A stretch of 64,000 nt of DNA, taken from assembly GCA_023251095.1 (NCBI GenBank), contig JAHEZL010000014.1:1-64000 (forward strand), in the 5' to 3' direction. This DNA comes from Flavobacteriales bacterium. Lineage in GTDB: Bacteria; Bacteroidota; Bacteroidia; Flavobacteriales_C; GCA-002722245. The translations under genes were made by a program, and so were the position numbers. Position 1 is the first letter of the stretch; each line of letters begins with the position of its first letter. The notes beneath the pieces were generated by a model. The model ran no database searches, had not been told where the DNA came from, and worked only from the letters and a program-made list of their open reading frames with translations. This document shows positions 16,077 to 25,456 of this stretch, one piece after another.

Positions 16077-16967
16077 CTATTCAATTTTTCTTTTAATGCG
16101 TCCGAGCACAATTCGCGAAATGGCATTGAAAAGAAAAATAATTACAAAAAGTAAAAAGGCTGCGAATAACAAAGCCGATTCATATTCGGGAGCCGACAAC
16201 ATTTCGCCGTAATTATTGGCAATCAATGCCGGCAAAGGATAACCCGGATCAAACACTGATCCCGGCACCATAATTACACTGCCGCATACCATCAACACCG
16301 CAATGGTTTCTCCAAAAGCGCGAGAAACAGCCAACACCACCGAAACAATAATTCCAGGTTTAGATTTCCTCAGCAAAACAAATTTTACCGTTTGCCATTG
16401 TGTTGCACCCATGGATAATGAGGCATCGCGCATTTCCTTTGGCACCGCACTAAACACCTCTAACAACAAACTAATGATTAAAGGAAAAATCATCACACCC
16501 AAAACAATCCCACCCGCCAAAACACTATATCCCATCGGATAGTCAACAAAAACAGGTGCAATATAATCTTCAATTAAAGGCACAACAAATAACACACCCC
16601 ACACGCCAAATACTACAGGAGGAATTCCCGACAATAAATCAACAACCGGCACCACAATCTTTCGCAAACGCGGATGCGCATACTCAGAGATAAAAATGGC
16701 ACACAACAAACACAATGGAAGCGCTATCACAATTGCAATTCCTGTCACCCATAGTGTTCCCATGATAAAGGCAAAAAATCCAAATTCACCTTTTGAGGGT
16801 TTCCAAACGGATGACGACAAAAGATCCCATACCGAATTTTCTTCCAACAAAGGAAGAGATTTGTAGTACAGTCCCCAACCTACTAAAATCGCGAGAAATA
16901 CCGATGCCAATGTTAAAATCAGCATCGTACTTCCAGCGAGTTTATCTTTTATTAATCTGATATTCAT
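16077..16967 (-). CDS. pstC: phosphate ABC transporter permease PstC
   Basis: 296 residues, about six membrane segments. The EAA loop reads DASLSMGATQWQTVKFVL, and GIPPVVFGVWGVLFVVPL and SRAFGETIAVLMVCG are family hallmarks. It pairs with PstA to form the channel. Downstream of the peroxiredoxin gene by 13 bases and 6 bases before pstA. Confidence 0.95.
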   Translation of the reverse strand: MNIRLIKDKLAGSTMLILTLASVFLAILVGWGLYYKSLPLLEENSVWDLLSSSVWKPSKGEFGFFAFIMGTLWVTGIAIVIALPLCLLCAIFISEYAHPRLRKIVVPVVDLLSGIPPVVFGVWGVLFVVPLIEDYIAPVFVDYPMGYSVLAGGIVLGVMIFPLIISLLLEVFSAVPKEMRDASLSMGATQWQTVKFVLLRKSKPGIIVSVVLAVSRAFGETIAVLMVCGSVIMVPGSVFDPGYPLPALIANNYGEMLSAPEYESALLFAAFLLFVIIFLFNAISRIVLGRIKRKIE

Positions 16968-16980
16968 TTTAAAAACACTA

Positions 16981-17613
16981 CTAGTTTGGTTGTGGTGTAT
17001 ATCTCAAATAAGGTTTTACTTTGGTAAATCCTTTAGGGAATTTAGCCGCAATTTCTTCGTCTTTAATTGCCGGAGCGATGATCACATCTTGACCGTTAGT
17101 CCAGTTAGCAGGAGTAGCAACACTATACTGAGCAGTCAATTGCAATGAATCAATCACACGTAAAATTTCATCAAAATTTCTTCCTGTTGACGCAGGATAA
17201 GTGATGGTTAATTTTACTTTTTTATCTGGTCCGATAACAAACACTGAACGCACTGTAAAATTATCGTTAGCATTTGGATGAATCATGTCATACAAATTAG
17301 CCACCTTTCTTTCCGGATCGGCGATGATAGGATAATTCAAAGTCACTTTTTGAGTTTCATTGATATCCGGCACCCATAGTTGATGTGATTCCAAACTATC
17401 CACGCTAATGGCGATTGGCTTCACATTTCTTTTATCGAACTCACCTTTCAATCGGGCAACTGAACCCAATTCAGTGGTACAAACCGGTGTGAAATCTTTT
17501 GGATGAGAAAACAGGATACCCCATTTGTCGCCCAACCATTCGTGAAAATTAACAACTCCTTCTGTTGTTTCTACTGTAAAATCGGGAGCGATGTCCCCTA
17601 AACGAATTGCCAT
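16981..17613 (-). CDS. peroxiredoxin, 1-Cys Prx6 type, within the pst operon
   Basis: 210 residues, AhpC/TSA fold with the extended Prx6-type C-terminus (PYLRYTPQPN end). Peroxidatic Cys45 sits in DFTPVCTTELG. No resolving cysteine is seen later in the chain, as in 1-Cys enzymes. It reduces hydrogen peroxide or organic peroxides. It sits between pstS (22 bases) and pstC (13 bases), clearly in the same transcript, which is unusual and links peroxide defence to phosphate uptake in expression. Confidence 0.95.
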   Translation of the reverse strand: MAIRLGDIAPDFTVETTEGVVNFHEWLGDKWGILFSHPKDFTPVCTTELGSVARLKGEFDKRNVKPIAISVDSLESHQLWVPDINETQKVTLNYPIIADPERKVANLYDMIHPNANDNFTVRSVFVIGPDKKVKLTITYPASTGRNFDEILRVIDSLQLTAQYSVATPANWTNGQDVIIAPAIKDEEIAAKFPKGFTKVKPYLRYTPQPN

Positions 17614-17635
17614 AATTTTAATTTTTGTGGTTAGA

Positions 17636-18598
17636 TTATTTAAATTTTTGAATTTCCATTTCTAATTTCTCTTTATCAAAAGCAACATAGCCGCTGGATG
17701 TAACATACTGCTGACCTTCGGTTAACACCCATTGAATAAATTCAACAACTGCTTTGTCTTGCGGTTTTCCTTTTGTAACAAAATACAAATCGCGAGCAGG
17801 AGGCGACGGGAATTTCCCGCTTTTTATAGCTGCAGAAATCTGATCTGAATTGTTGTAAAAATTTTCATCGGCATCAATTTTTCCATTCCCGTTCAAATCA
17901 ATAGGCACCACAACAATTCCTTTATTGGGTTGACGGGTTTTGATGTTGTAAGCAAAACCGATGTTGTTGTAGCCAATACTGCGGATATCCTTTTTTACCG
18001 ATTGCAACAATCCCGGATCGCCAAATACTCCAATGCCCTGCAAGTCTTCTTGCTTTTTACCGAAGTACTTTGCCCACGATTCGGCAGCACCCGCCGCATC
18101 CGAGCGCGTGTAAACGTGCAAAGGCAATTCAACTGTAAAACCTAACTCTTTCCATGTATGATATTTTTGATCAATGAACATACTTTTAAATACAGCTGCA
18201 CTTATTCCTCTTTGTAAAATTTCTTGCAAGTTTGGATTTGTAGCACACACAACAGGAACAACAGCATCTTTAGTCACTGCAATGGTAAAAGCGCCCTTCT
18301 CCATTTCTGATGGATTCAATTCACGCGACACCATTCCAATATCAACCAATCCGCCCAAAGCATCCGAAATCCCTTTACCCGCGCCTCCTGCCGAAACATT
18401 GAATTTCACATTTGGGTGAATCTTTTTAAATTCTTCACTCCACTTCACCATTATCGGATACAACGCAAAAGCCCCCGACGCGTTGATAGTTCCCTGCAAA
18501 GGATCAGATGAATTTTGCACCACCTCAGGTGAAGAACACGCTGAAAAAGCAAGCAGAAAACTCAGTCCAATTAACGCTATTTTATTTTTTGTGATCAC
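17636..18598 (-). CDS. pstS: phosphate-binding lipoprotein of the PstSCAB transporter
   Basis: 320 residues from a GTG at 18598; a TTG at 18604, directly after the porin stop, is the alternative and no ATG is available. The lipoprotein signal ends LAFSACSS. The substrate-binding fold shows GTINASGAFALYPIMVKW and the GGAGKGISDALGG phosphate-loop region, then SRELNPSE and TRSDAAGAAESWAKY. It captures phosphate and delivers it to PstCA. The rare start codon is worth noting. Confidence 0.93.
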   Translation of the reverse strand: MITKNKIALIGLSFLLAFSACSSPEVVQNSSDPLQGTINASGAFALYPIMVKWSEEFKKIHPNVKFNVSAGGAGKGISDALGGLVDIGMVSRELNPSEMEKGAFTIAVTKDAVVPVVCATNPNLQEILQRGISAAVFKSMFIDQKYHTWKELGFTVELPLHVYTRSDAAGAAESWAKYFGKKQEDLQGIGVFGDPGLLQSVKKDIRSIGYNNIGFAYNIKTRQPNKGIVVVPIDLNGNGKIDADENFYNNSDQISAAIKSGKFPSPPARDLYFVTKGKPQDKAVVEFIQWVLTEGQQYVTSSGYVAFDKEKLEMEIQKFK

Positions 18599-18604
18599 GC
18601 TCAA

Positions 18605-19924
18605 TTAATTTTTTATAGAAAAAAGTTTTGGTGTAAAAGTAGCTTGCACATAGCTCCAATGAGGTATATAATCGCTATTTCCTCCCGATATCGCCTGCAG
18701 AGATTTAGTTGCAAGGAGCCACGAAAAACCTAAATCAATTTTAGTGTAGGAATTCGGACGATACACGAGCAACAAATCATTTTCAAAACCTAAATAAGTG
18801 CTCGACTGCAAGACTTTATTTGCATCACTTGGTCGCCATTGCGAGAAGAAAACATGATTTTGAATCAAAATTGAAAGCTTTGGCTTTATAGCTTGTTCAA
18901 TGAAAAAATATGGATCAACCAATCCCACATCTCTTGCAGAACCAGGATATCCATTGGCAAAATATTCCATCGTTCCGTTGTAGCGATGCGCCAATCCGTA
19001 TGGAAATTGAAAAGCATGATCTGTTGCATTGTAGTTTGCATCAGCGCTTGATGTATTGTTACCGCTTTTAATTTCGGCGCCCAATTTTAAAATGGTTCCT
19101 TTATTTATGTAGCGCAACTCAGGTTGAAAGTAAAAGGCAGAAACTGTTTTGCCGACAGCATTATGTCCGTGCTGAATATAGGCGCTCAACGCCAACCACC
19201 ATTTTGAAGCTCCATACTCCACTTTTGCTCCATCGGTATATCTGAAATTTTGTTTTTCTGAGCCAATATTTTTTGTCACTTGCTGAAATCCTTCAAAGTA
19301 ATTAATAGAAGTAACGACAAGCTTTTTAGAAAGCGAAGTCCATTTGAAATAATTTACTCCAAGTGTTTTATAAGAAGTAAATCCTGTTGGAGCGAAGTTG
19401 GTAAACCAATTGCTTTCGGCCGATTGGTTGAAAGCAAAAACCAATTCATTTTCAAAGCGAGGTGCATAATAACGTAAGTTCAAAGCATCATGTGTACCTC
19501 CATTTTGACGCCAATCGTTTTGCGCGAAAAATCGCTGATTGTCGTACATGATCCTTTGTTTTCCAATTCGTAACGATAATCTGCTATTGAAATATGGCTC
19601 AACAAAAGCTTCAAAAATTTGCACACTTGCAGCTGTTGATTTAGGATCGGCAGCTCCCCAAGTGCGCACATCCTGCAAAGACAAAACGGCTGCGAATTTT
19701 TCTTTTTTGAAATTTAAATTGAGTCGACTTCTTTGTGAAGTAAAAAATGCAGCCTGACCTGTATCGCTTCTTAACTGACGGAAACCGTTGCGGTATTCGG
19801 TACGCGGACGAATCTCCAAATCAGCTGTAAACAAATCCTTTTTAGCAGAATCACTTTGAGCCTGAATTTGAAATCCTGTTGAAATAAGAAGAAAAAATAT
19901 TGAAATTGATTTTAATGAATGCAT
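18605..19924 (-). CDS. outer-membrane beta-barrel porin, alginate-export-like
   Basis: 439 residues from ATG 19924 (MHSLKSISIFFLLISTGFQI, signal peptide); the upstream in-frame ATG at 19966 would add 14 unlikely residues. The body alternates in beta strands with many Tyr, Phe and Asn, including RPRTEYRNGFRQ and RIGKQRIMYDNQRFF, typical of alginate-export/porin barrels. It is the first gene of the pst operon, so it is probably the phosphate entry pore in the outer membrane; that is inference from position. Confidence 0.85.
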   Translation of the reverse strand: MHSLKSISIFFLLISTGFQIQAQSDSAKKDLFTADLEIRPRTEYRNGFRQLRSDTGQAAFFTSQRSRLNLNFKKEKFAAVLSLQDVRTWGAADPKSTAASVQIFEAFVEPYFNSRLSLRIGKQRIMYDNQRFFAQNDWRQNGGTHDALNLRYYAPRFENELVFAFNQSAESNWFTNFAPTGFTSYKTLGVNYFKWTSLSKKLVVTSINYFEGFQQVTKNIGSEKQNFRYTDGAKVEYGASKWWLALSAYIQHGHNAVGKTVSAFYFQPELRYINKGTILKLGAEIKSGNNTSSADANYNATDHAFQFPYGLAHRYNGTMEYFANGYPGSARDVGLVDPYFFIEQAIKPKLSILIQNHVFFSQWRPSDANKVLQSSTYLGFENDLLLVYRPNSYTKIDLGFSWLLATKSLQAISGGNSDYIPHWSYVQATFTPKLFSIKN

Positions 19925-20070
19925 AAAAAAAAGATGAAATAGATTACTTAAAAAACTAGCGAGCAAGTAAACTACAACAACAGCAATAACTCAAACCTGA
20001 ATCTTTGGCGAATCGAGAATGTTTGAAATTTAAAGTGTTCATTTTTTTATGATCTAAATTTATTGTGGAG

Positions 20071-20078
20071 CAAATGTA
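20071..20078 (-). promoter_or_regulatory. -7 promoter box of the porin-pst operon
   Basis: Read on the minus strand, TACATTTG fits TAnnTTTG, with a TTG 15 bases upstream. It leaves a 5' leader of about 140 bases before the porin ATG, room for regulation. I could not identify a PhoB-like box. Confidence 0.4.
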
Positions 20079-20151
20079 CACAACAATTCCTATCAATTTA
20101 GTAGGGTATTAAAAAATAAAATGCAAATATCTGATTTTCAATAATATAAAT

Positions 20152-20565
20152 TTAATGCGGAAGTTTATTTTTAACGATTCCGTACAAGTAAACGCCTAAA
20201 ATAGCGCTTAACAATGCAATGCCAATCGACCAATACCCGGCTCCAACCAAAGCGTAAAGTGGTCCGGGGCAAGCACCTGTGAAAGCCCAGCCAATGCCAA
20301 ACATCACACCGCCAATCATTACTCCTTTGGTGAATTTTTTAGGCACAATCTTTATTTCTTCGCCATCAATGGTTTTAATATTTTTCTTTTTTATGATCAT
20401 AACAGAAATCATCCCTGTTACCACTGCACCGCCAATAACGCCATACATATGAAAACTCTGGAAATGAAACATTTCCTGAATGCGAAACCAACTGATGACT
20501 TCGGCTTTGTAAAGTATGAGTCCGAAAATCGTCCCGAAAAGCAAGTATTTTAAATTTTTCATCAT
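20152..20565 (-). CDS. YeeE/YedE-type membrane protein (C-terminal half partner)
   Basis: 137 residues from ATG 20565 (or 20562). Four hydrophobic segments and the motif FTGACPGPLYALVGAG with a conserved Cys, as in the thiosulfate transporter family TsuA/YeeE. It overlaps the preceding gene by 4 bases. The two short proteins together probably equal one full-length YeeE unit, the usual split in Bacteroidota. Likely role is uptake of thiosulfate or another sulfur compound; the substrate is inferred. Confidence 0.85.
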   Translation of the reverse strand: MMKNLKYLLFGTIFGLILYKAEVISWFRIQEMFHFQSFHMYGVIGGAVVTGMISVMIIKKKNIKTIDGEEIKIVPKKFTKGVMIGGVMFGIGWAFTGACPGPLYALVGAGYWSIGIALLSAILGVYLYGIVKNKLPH

Positions 20566-21119
20566 CCTAGTATTAATGGTAATATGATCCATGAGGCCAA
20601 CAAGCCGCCAATAAAAAACCCAATGGTTGCCACTAGAGATACCCAATTCAGTATCGACAAACCAAAGATGCTGTGACCTGATGTACAGCCGTCAGCATAT
20701 CGAGTGCCGAATCCAATGAGCAATCCGCCACCGATGAGTAAAACCAACGACGAAAATCCAATATTCTCCCAGGCAAACAAATCAGAAGGAACATATCCTT
20801 CAAAATTTTGAATTCCTAGTTGATTTAAATCTGATTTAGTCTCAGTGGAAATGGCTATAGGTTCAGGATTTTTAAAAACAGTGCTTCCCAGCAGTCCGCC
20901 CAAAGCAATTCCAGTAACGAACAAAAGATTCCATGTTTTTTCTTTCCAGTTGTATTTAAAATAGTCGGTGACTTTGGGCAAAGTAGCTGCACAAATATCT
21001 CTTAAGGTAGAAGAAACGCCAAACGGTTTGTTGCCCACAATTAATAGCAATGGTATTAACAACCCAATTAAAGGTCCGGCCACATACCACGGCCAGGGTT
21101 GAGATAAGAATTCAATCAT
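20562..21119 (-). CDS. YeeE/YedE-type membrane protein (N-terminal half partner)
   Basis: 185 residues, about five membrane segments. The family motif is seen in GFGTRYADGCTSGHSIFGLS with its Cys, and the N-terminus GPLIGLLIPLLLI fits. First gene of the pair, overlapping the second by 4 bases. No sulfur-transfer (TusA-like or rhodanese) gene is adjacent. Confidence 0.88.
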   Translation of the reverse strand: MIEFLSQPWPWYVAGPLIGLLIPLLLIVGNKPFGVSSTLRDICAATLPKVTDYFKYNWKEKTWNLLFVTGIALGGLLGSTVFKNPEPIAISTETKSDLNQLGIQNFEGYVPSDLFAWENIGFSSLVLLIGGGLLIGFGTRYADGCTSGHSIFGLSILNWVSLVATIGFFIGGLLASWIILPLILG

Positions 21120-21294
21120 AAAAGTAAGTTATCATTTTAATTCACGAAATTCAAATTTATGATATTTACTCTATAGATTTAGTATGCTAAATAATTGACT
21201 TTTTGGAAAATTAAATGATGACGTTTAAAATAAGTTGATCAATACGCATTGCTTTGGAAAAAGCAATTATGACCATCAGCAAATTATAAATTGG

Positions 21295-21933
21295 TCAAGA
21301 AAACGACCAATCAAAGGATTTTACTAATTTTTGATTTAGAAGAAAATTGTTGAATTGGTCGTTTTTTATCCTACTCCCATACACAGTGTAAAAAACAACA
21401 ATATCCTCCTTTGATTTTATTTCTCTTTTCTTGTCGTAGCGGAGATTTAATTCTTTTAATATATCAAGCAAAGCACTTTCATCATTGATATTTTCAAGCA
21501 CTATTTTATAAGATCTTATCTGATGAAATTTATCTATTCTCTTTTGAATAATTTCAAATCCAAGCAAAACAACAAGCACTAAAAACAACCCTTCTCCCGC
21601 CAACAAAAAATACCCTGAACCTATGGCCATTCCTAATGCTGCTGTTGCCCAGATTGCAGCCGCAGTGGTAATGCCACTGATGGAAAGTGAATCTTTAAAA
21701 ATTATTCCAGCGCCAATAAATCCGATACCACTAATGATATTTGCAGCAATGCGATCGGCATTAGATCCACCAATTTTTATTGACAAAATTGTGAAGATGG
21801 TTGCACCAACACAAATCAAGGTCATCGTTCTGAATCCCGCTGCCTTACTGCTGTACTCCCGTTCAATACCAATAAGACTTCCGGCAACAACCGACAAAAG
21901 TAGCTTAAGCGAATCATCGAAAGGAATTTGCAT
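21295..21933 (-). CDS. MgtC/SapB-family membrane protein
   Basis: 212 residues. Hydrophobic N-terminal domain of about five segments with the hallmark SLIGIEREYSSKAAGFRTM and IGFIGAGIIFK. The C-terminal cytosolic domain (about 145-212) is ACT-like in character. MgtC proteins aid growth at low magnesium and inhibit F-ATPase in some pathogens; SapB-type homologues are mostly uncharacterised. Preceded at 2 bases by a small acidic-protein gene on the same strand. Confidence 0.88.
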   Translation of the reverse strand: MQIPFDDSLKLLLSVVAGSLIGIEREYSSKAAGFRTMTLICVGATIFTILSIKIGGSNADRIAANIISGIGFIGAGIIFKDSLSISGITTAAAIWATAALGMAIGSGYFLLAGEGLFLVLVVLLGFEIIQKRIDKFHQIRSYKIVLENINDESALLDILKELNLRYDKKREIKSKEDIVVFYTVYGSRIKNDQFNNFLLNQKLVKSFDWSFS

Positions 21934-21935
21934 TT

Positions 21936-22223
21936 TTATTTATTTTTTTCCTCCTGAATTTCATTAGCGAAGCCGTAGTAGTCAGTGTCCTCATCTTCAT
22001 TTCCAATGCTTTCATGGATTTCGTTTTGGTCGGACTGCGATACAACTCGCTCTTCTTTGCTTGGATTTTCCGGTTTTTTAGCTGAGGTATTTTCAGTCTG
22101 TAGTACTTTTCCCTCTTTGTCAGTGCTGCAATTGTCCGCATTGACAGGAGGAATAGGATATGCAGAAAGCCCCTCTTTGCTTGCGTTTGCCAGATAGTCC
22201 ATAACGATAAGTTTAATATTCAT
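21936..22223 (-). CDS. small acidic protein upstream of the MgtC gene
   Basis: 95 residues from ATG 22223 (MNIKLIVMDYLANASKEGLS); ATGs at 22253 and 22202 are also possible. After the first 20 residues it is hydrophilic, rich in Glu, Asp, Ser and Asn (ESIGNEDEDTDYYGF) and probably disordered. Two bases separate its stop from the MgtC start, so the genes are likely co-translated. I do not recognise the family; a second frame over the same DNA (21914-22141) is less plausible. Confidence 0.5.
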   Translation of the reverse strand: MNIKLIVMDYLANASKEGLSAYPIPPVNADNCSTDKEGKVLQTENTSAKKPENPSKEERVVSQSDQNEIHESIGNEDEDTDYYGFANEIQEEKNK

Positions 22224-22356
22224 ATACTTCAAAGATGCTGACTTTACATGCATTCATTCTTACATAATTCTTTAAAACACTTGCAAAATTCTTTCTTAAG
22301 GTAGGAATGATACAAGGGTGTAAAAAAATTATGAAACTTTTGAAAAGATGAGTTCT

Positions 22357-22815
22357 TTATTTCTTCTTTGATTTTTTTGCTTTGGCAATCAACTTCGCTT
22401 CTCTTTCTACAATATCGGCAATGCTTGTATTGGTGAGCACTTCTAAACTAGCGTCTCTAACTTTTAAAGCTACTTCTCTTAAACCACAGGTCAACTCATC
22501 CTTGCACTCTTCACATTTTTCGTAAAAATTTAAACTCACACAGGGAATCAAGGCTATAGGTCCGTCTGTAATGCGAATCACATTACTTAATACTACTTCT
22601 TTTGGATCTTTAATTAAATAATACCCGCCATGCACTCCTTTTTTACTTCCTAAAATGCCATGTTTGCGGAGCTCCAATAAAATGGTTTCTAAAAATTTAC
22701 CGGGAATTTTTTCCTTATCTGCAATTTCAGAAATACGCAAAGGGCCTTCCGTTTCGTAATGTCGGGCCAAAGCAACTAATGCTTTAATGGCGTATTTGGA
22801 TTTTTTGGTGAGCAT
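22357..22815 (-). CDS. Rrf2-family transcriptional regulator
   Basis: 152 residues. Winged-helix DNA-binding domain in the first 85 (YAIKALVALARHY, ISEIADKEKIPGKFLETILL, HGGYYL wing). Cysteines at 92, 101, 104 and 110 match the region that binds an iron-sulfur cluster in IscR/NsrR-like members; CEECKDELTC is dense in thiols. Targets unknown. The thiosulfate-type transporter genes are 1.2 kb downstream. A basic lysine-rich tail ends the protein. Confidence 0.92.
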   Translation of the reverse strand: MLTKKSKYAIKALVALARHYETEGPLRISEIADKEKIPGKFLETILLELRKHGILGSKKGVHGGYYLIKDPKEVVLSNVIRITDGPIALIPCVSLNFYEKCEECKDELTCGLREVALKVRDASLEVLTNTSIADIVEREAKLIAKAKKSKKK

Positions 22816-22835
22816 GCTTCAAAGATAAATTAAGT

Positions 22836-22905
22836 TTCCCACAGATTTCACAGATCTACACAGATTTGAAATGCTTCTGTGCAGATCTGTGAAATCTGTG
22901 GGAAA
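22836..22905. repeat. palindromic repeat between lon and the Rrf2 gene
   Basis: TTTCCCACAGATTTCACAGATC is repeated in reverse complement at the other end (GATCTGTGAAATCTGTGGGAAA), with an imperfect centre. It begins just after the lon stop on the minus strand, so it could end lon transcripts, yet it lacks a T run. It is unrelated to the other palindromes in the window. Confidence 0.8.
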
Positions 22906-22908
22906 ATT

Positions 22909-25341
22909 CTACTTTCCTTTTTTTAATAACGAAAGGGCCAAAACCTCACCTGCATTTTTAACATAATGGAATTTTAAACCCTGTACATATTTAGAATTTA
23001 TTTCCTCTATGTCTTTTTTATTTTCTTCCGATAAAATAATCTCTTTAATGTTGGCTCTTCTGGCAGCAAGGATTTTTTCTTTAATTCCTCCAACAGGCAA
23101 TACTCTTCCGCGAAGCGTGATTTCACCCGTCATCGCCAATTTATTTTTTACTTTTCTTCCGCTGAAAACAGAAGCCAATGCTGTTAACATCGTGATACCT
23201 GCCGATGGCCCGTCTTTAGGCGTTGCACCTTCAGGAACGTGAACATGCACATTATTATTTTCAAACATTTCCGGATCAATTCCTAATGCAGAAGAATGTG
23301 ATTTTAAATATTCCAAAGCGAGCACAGCCGACTCTTTCATTACATCGCCCAAATTTCCTGTGAGGGTTAATTTCCCTTTCCCTTTGCTTAAACTCACTTC
23401 AATAAACAAAATATCTCCACCTACGGCAGTCCATGCTAAACCGGTAACAACACCAATGTGATCATTGCCTTCATACTTATCTTTCATGCGTGCCGGTCCG
23501 AGTATTTTTTGCAAACCGGCCACAGAAACTTTTTTCTCCACCTTCTCTCCTATCACTATATTTTTGGCCTGATTGCGGACTACCTTAGCAATTTTCTTTT
23601 CCAAAGAACGCACACCTGATTCGCGGGTATAACCTTCAATGATAGCTTCAATCACTTCTTTGTCAAAAGTGATTTGAGTTTCTTTCAAACCGTGTTCTTT
23701 AATTTGTTTAGGAATCAAATGTTTTTTAGAAATTTCAATTTTCTCTTCTTCCGTATAACCAGTCACATCAATGATTTCCAAACGATCTCGCAGTGCAGGT
23801 TGAATACTGCTCAAGGAATTTGCGGTAGCGATGAAAAGGATTTTTGATAAATCGTAATCCATTTCCACATAGTTGTCATAAAACTTATCGTTTTGCTCAG
23901 GATCCAAAACTTCTAATAAAGCAGAAGAAGGATCTCCGTGATTGTCGCGTGTTACCTTATCAATTTCATCCAGCACAAAAACAGGATTAGATGATTTTGA
24001 TTTTTTTAAATTCTGAATAATTCTGCCCGGCATCGCGCCGATGTAGGTTTTTCGGTGACCGCGTATTTCCGCTTCATCGCGGATACCACCCAAACTCATC
24101 CGCACGTATTTTCTGCCTAAAGCCTCAGCAATAGATTTCCCTAAAGAAGTTTTACCCACGCCGGGAGGTCCGTACAAACAAAGAATAGGAGCCTTCATGT
24201 CTTTTTTCAAAGACAGTACAGCTAAGTGTTCCAGGATTCTTTCTTTCACCTCATCCAAACCGTAATGATCGCGGTTCAATATTTTTTTGGCTTTCTTTAA
24301 ATCGAAATCATCTTCGGTAAACTCGTTCCACGGTAGATCAGTCAGCACTTCCAGGTAATTCAAACTCACCGAATATTCGGAAGCCTGCGGATTCATTCTT
24401 TGTAATTTCTGAATTTCTTTATCGAAATGAAGCTGAACTTCCTTGCCCCATTTTTTCAATTTCGCTTTTTCTTTTATCGCCTCAACTTCACGATCGTTAG
24501 AATTAACGCCCAGTTCCTCTTGTATGGTTTTTAATTGCTGATTTAAAAAATATTCGCGTTGTTGTTCATCAATACCCACTTTTACTTTGGATTGAATTTG
24601 GTTTTTCAACTCCAACATCTGTAGTTCCTTAGTCAGATGCCCCAAAGCAGCCGTTGCTCTTTCGGAAAGATCACTGATCTCCAGCATTTTTTGTTTTTCC
24701 TGAACAGGAAGATTCATGTTGGAGGCAATGAAATTCACCAGAAATGACGGACTCTCAATGTTCTTGATCGCAAAGGCCGCATCGGAAGGAATATTGGGTG
24801 ATTGCTTGATAATCTGCAAAGCCAGATCTTTCAATGAAGAAACCGTTGCAGAGAAATTTTTATCGTTCGCTTTCGGACGTGTTTCCGTCAATTGCTTAAC
24901 CTTCCCCATGATGTAAGGATCCTCTTTCGCAACGCCTGTAATTTCAAAGCGGCGTTTTCCCTGAATGATCACGGTAGTATTTCCATCGGGCATTCTCAAT
25001 ACTTTCATGATAAGAGCCACCGAACCGATTTTATTCAAATCGTTGAATCCGGGCTCTTCTACTTCAGTATCTTTTTGAGAAATCACACCAATGATCTTGT
25101 CTTTTCTGTAGGATTCCTGAATGAGTTTAATGGATTTATCGCGGCTCACCGTAATTGGAATCACCACGCCCGGGAACAAAACCGTGTTGCGCAAAGGCAA
25201 AATCGGTAATTCGGCAGGAACCTGAAAAGTGTTGGAATTGTCGTCTTCATCAGTAGTCATTAACGGAATGAATTCCGTTTCATCATCCAGAATATTGGTG
25301 ACTATCATTGGATTTATTTCAAATTTATCGTCGTTCTTCAT
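22909..25341 (-). CDS. lon: ATP-dependent Lon protease
   Basis: 810 residues, family length. N-terminal substrate-binding LON domain (about 45-240, LPILPLRNTVLFPGVVIP), coiled region, AAA+ module with Walker A GPPGVGKTS at about 391-399, and a C-terminal serine-lysine protease domain with the catalytic Ser near 713 (DGPSAG) and Lys near 754 (GGIKEKILAARR). It degrades misfolded and regulatory proteins in the cytoplasm. Single gene; no clear heat-shock promoter recognised upstream. Confidence 0.98.
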   Translation of the reverse strand: MKNDDKFEINPMIVTNILDDETEFIPLMTTDEDDNSNTFQVPAELPILPLRNTVLFPGVVIPITVSRDKSIKLIQESYRKDKIIGVISQKDTEVEEPGFNDLNKIGSVALIMKVLRMPDGNTTVIIQGKRRFEITGVAKEDPYIMGKVKQLTETRPKANDKNFSATVSSLKDLALQIIKQSPNIPSDAAFAIKNIESPSFLVNFIASNMNLPVQEKQKMLEISDLSERATAALGHLTKELQMLELKNQIQSKVKVGIDEQQREYFLNQQLKTIQEELGVNSNDREVEAIKEKAKLKKWGKEVQLHFDKEIQKLQRMNPQASEYSVSLNYLEVLTDLPWNEFTEDDFDLKKAKKILNRDHYGLDEVKERILEHLAVLSLKKDMKAPILCLYGPPGVGKTSLGKSIAEALGRKYVRMSLGGIRDEAEIRGHRKTYIGAMPGRIIQNLKKSKSSNPVFVLDEIDKVTRDNHGDPSSALLEVLDPEQNDKFYDNYVEMDYDLSKILFIATANSLSSIQPALRDRLEIIDVTGYTEEEKIEISKKHLIPKQIKEHGLKETQITFDKEVIEAIIEGYTRESGVRSLEKKIAKVVRNQAKNIVIGEKVEKKVSVAGLQKILGPARMKDKYEGNDHIGVVTGLAWTAVGGDILFIEVSLSKGKGKLTLTGNLGDVMKESAVLALEYLKSHSSALGIDPEMFENNNVHVHVPEGATPKDGPSAGITMLTALASVFSGRKVKNKLAMTGEITLRGRVLPVGGIKEKILAARRANIKEIILSEENKKDIEEINSKYVQGLKFHYVKNAGEVLALSLLKKGK

Positions 25342-25456
25342 AAGTCAAATTGTCATTAAATTATTATCTCCCGTCTCATCTTTCTCTCAATCTTTCTATT
25401 GAAAGCTTATTTTGCAAGGTAATCCTTACGGTTCAAGGCTTGTGCCAAGGGGGAAT

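Noticed and set aside
21914-22141. 75-residue frame overlapping the acidic small gene
   Set aside because: Basic low-complexity product overlapping the start of MgtC; the other frame abuts MgtC at 2 bases and is the better candidate.
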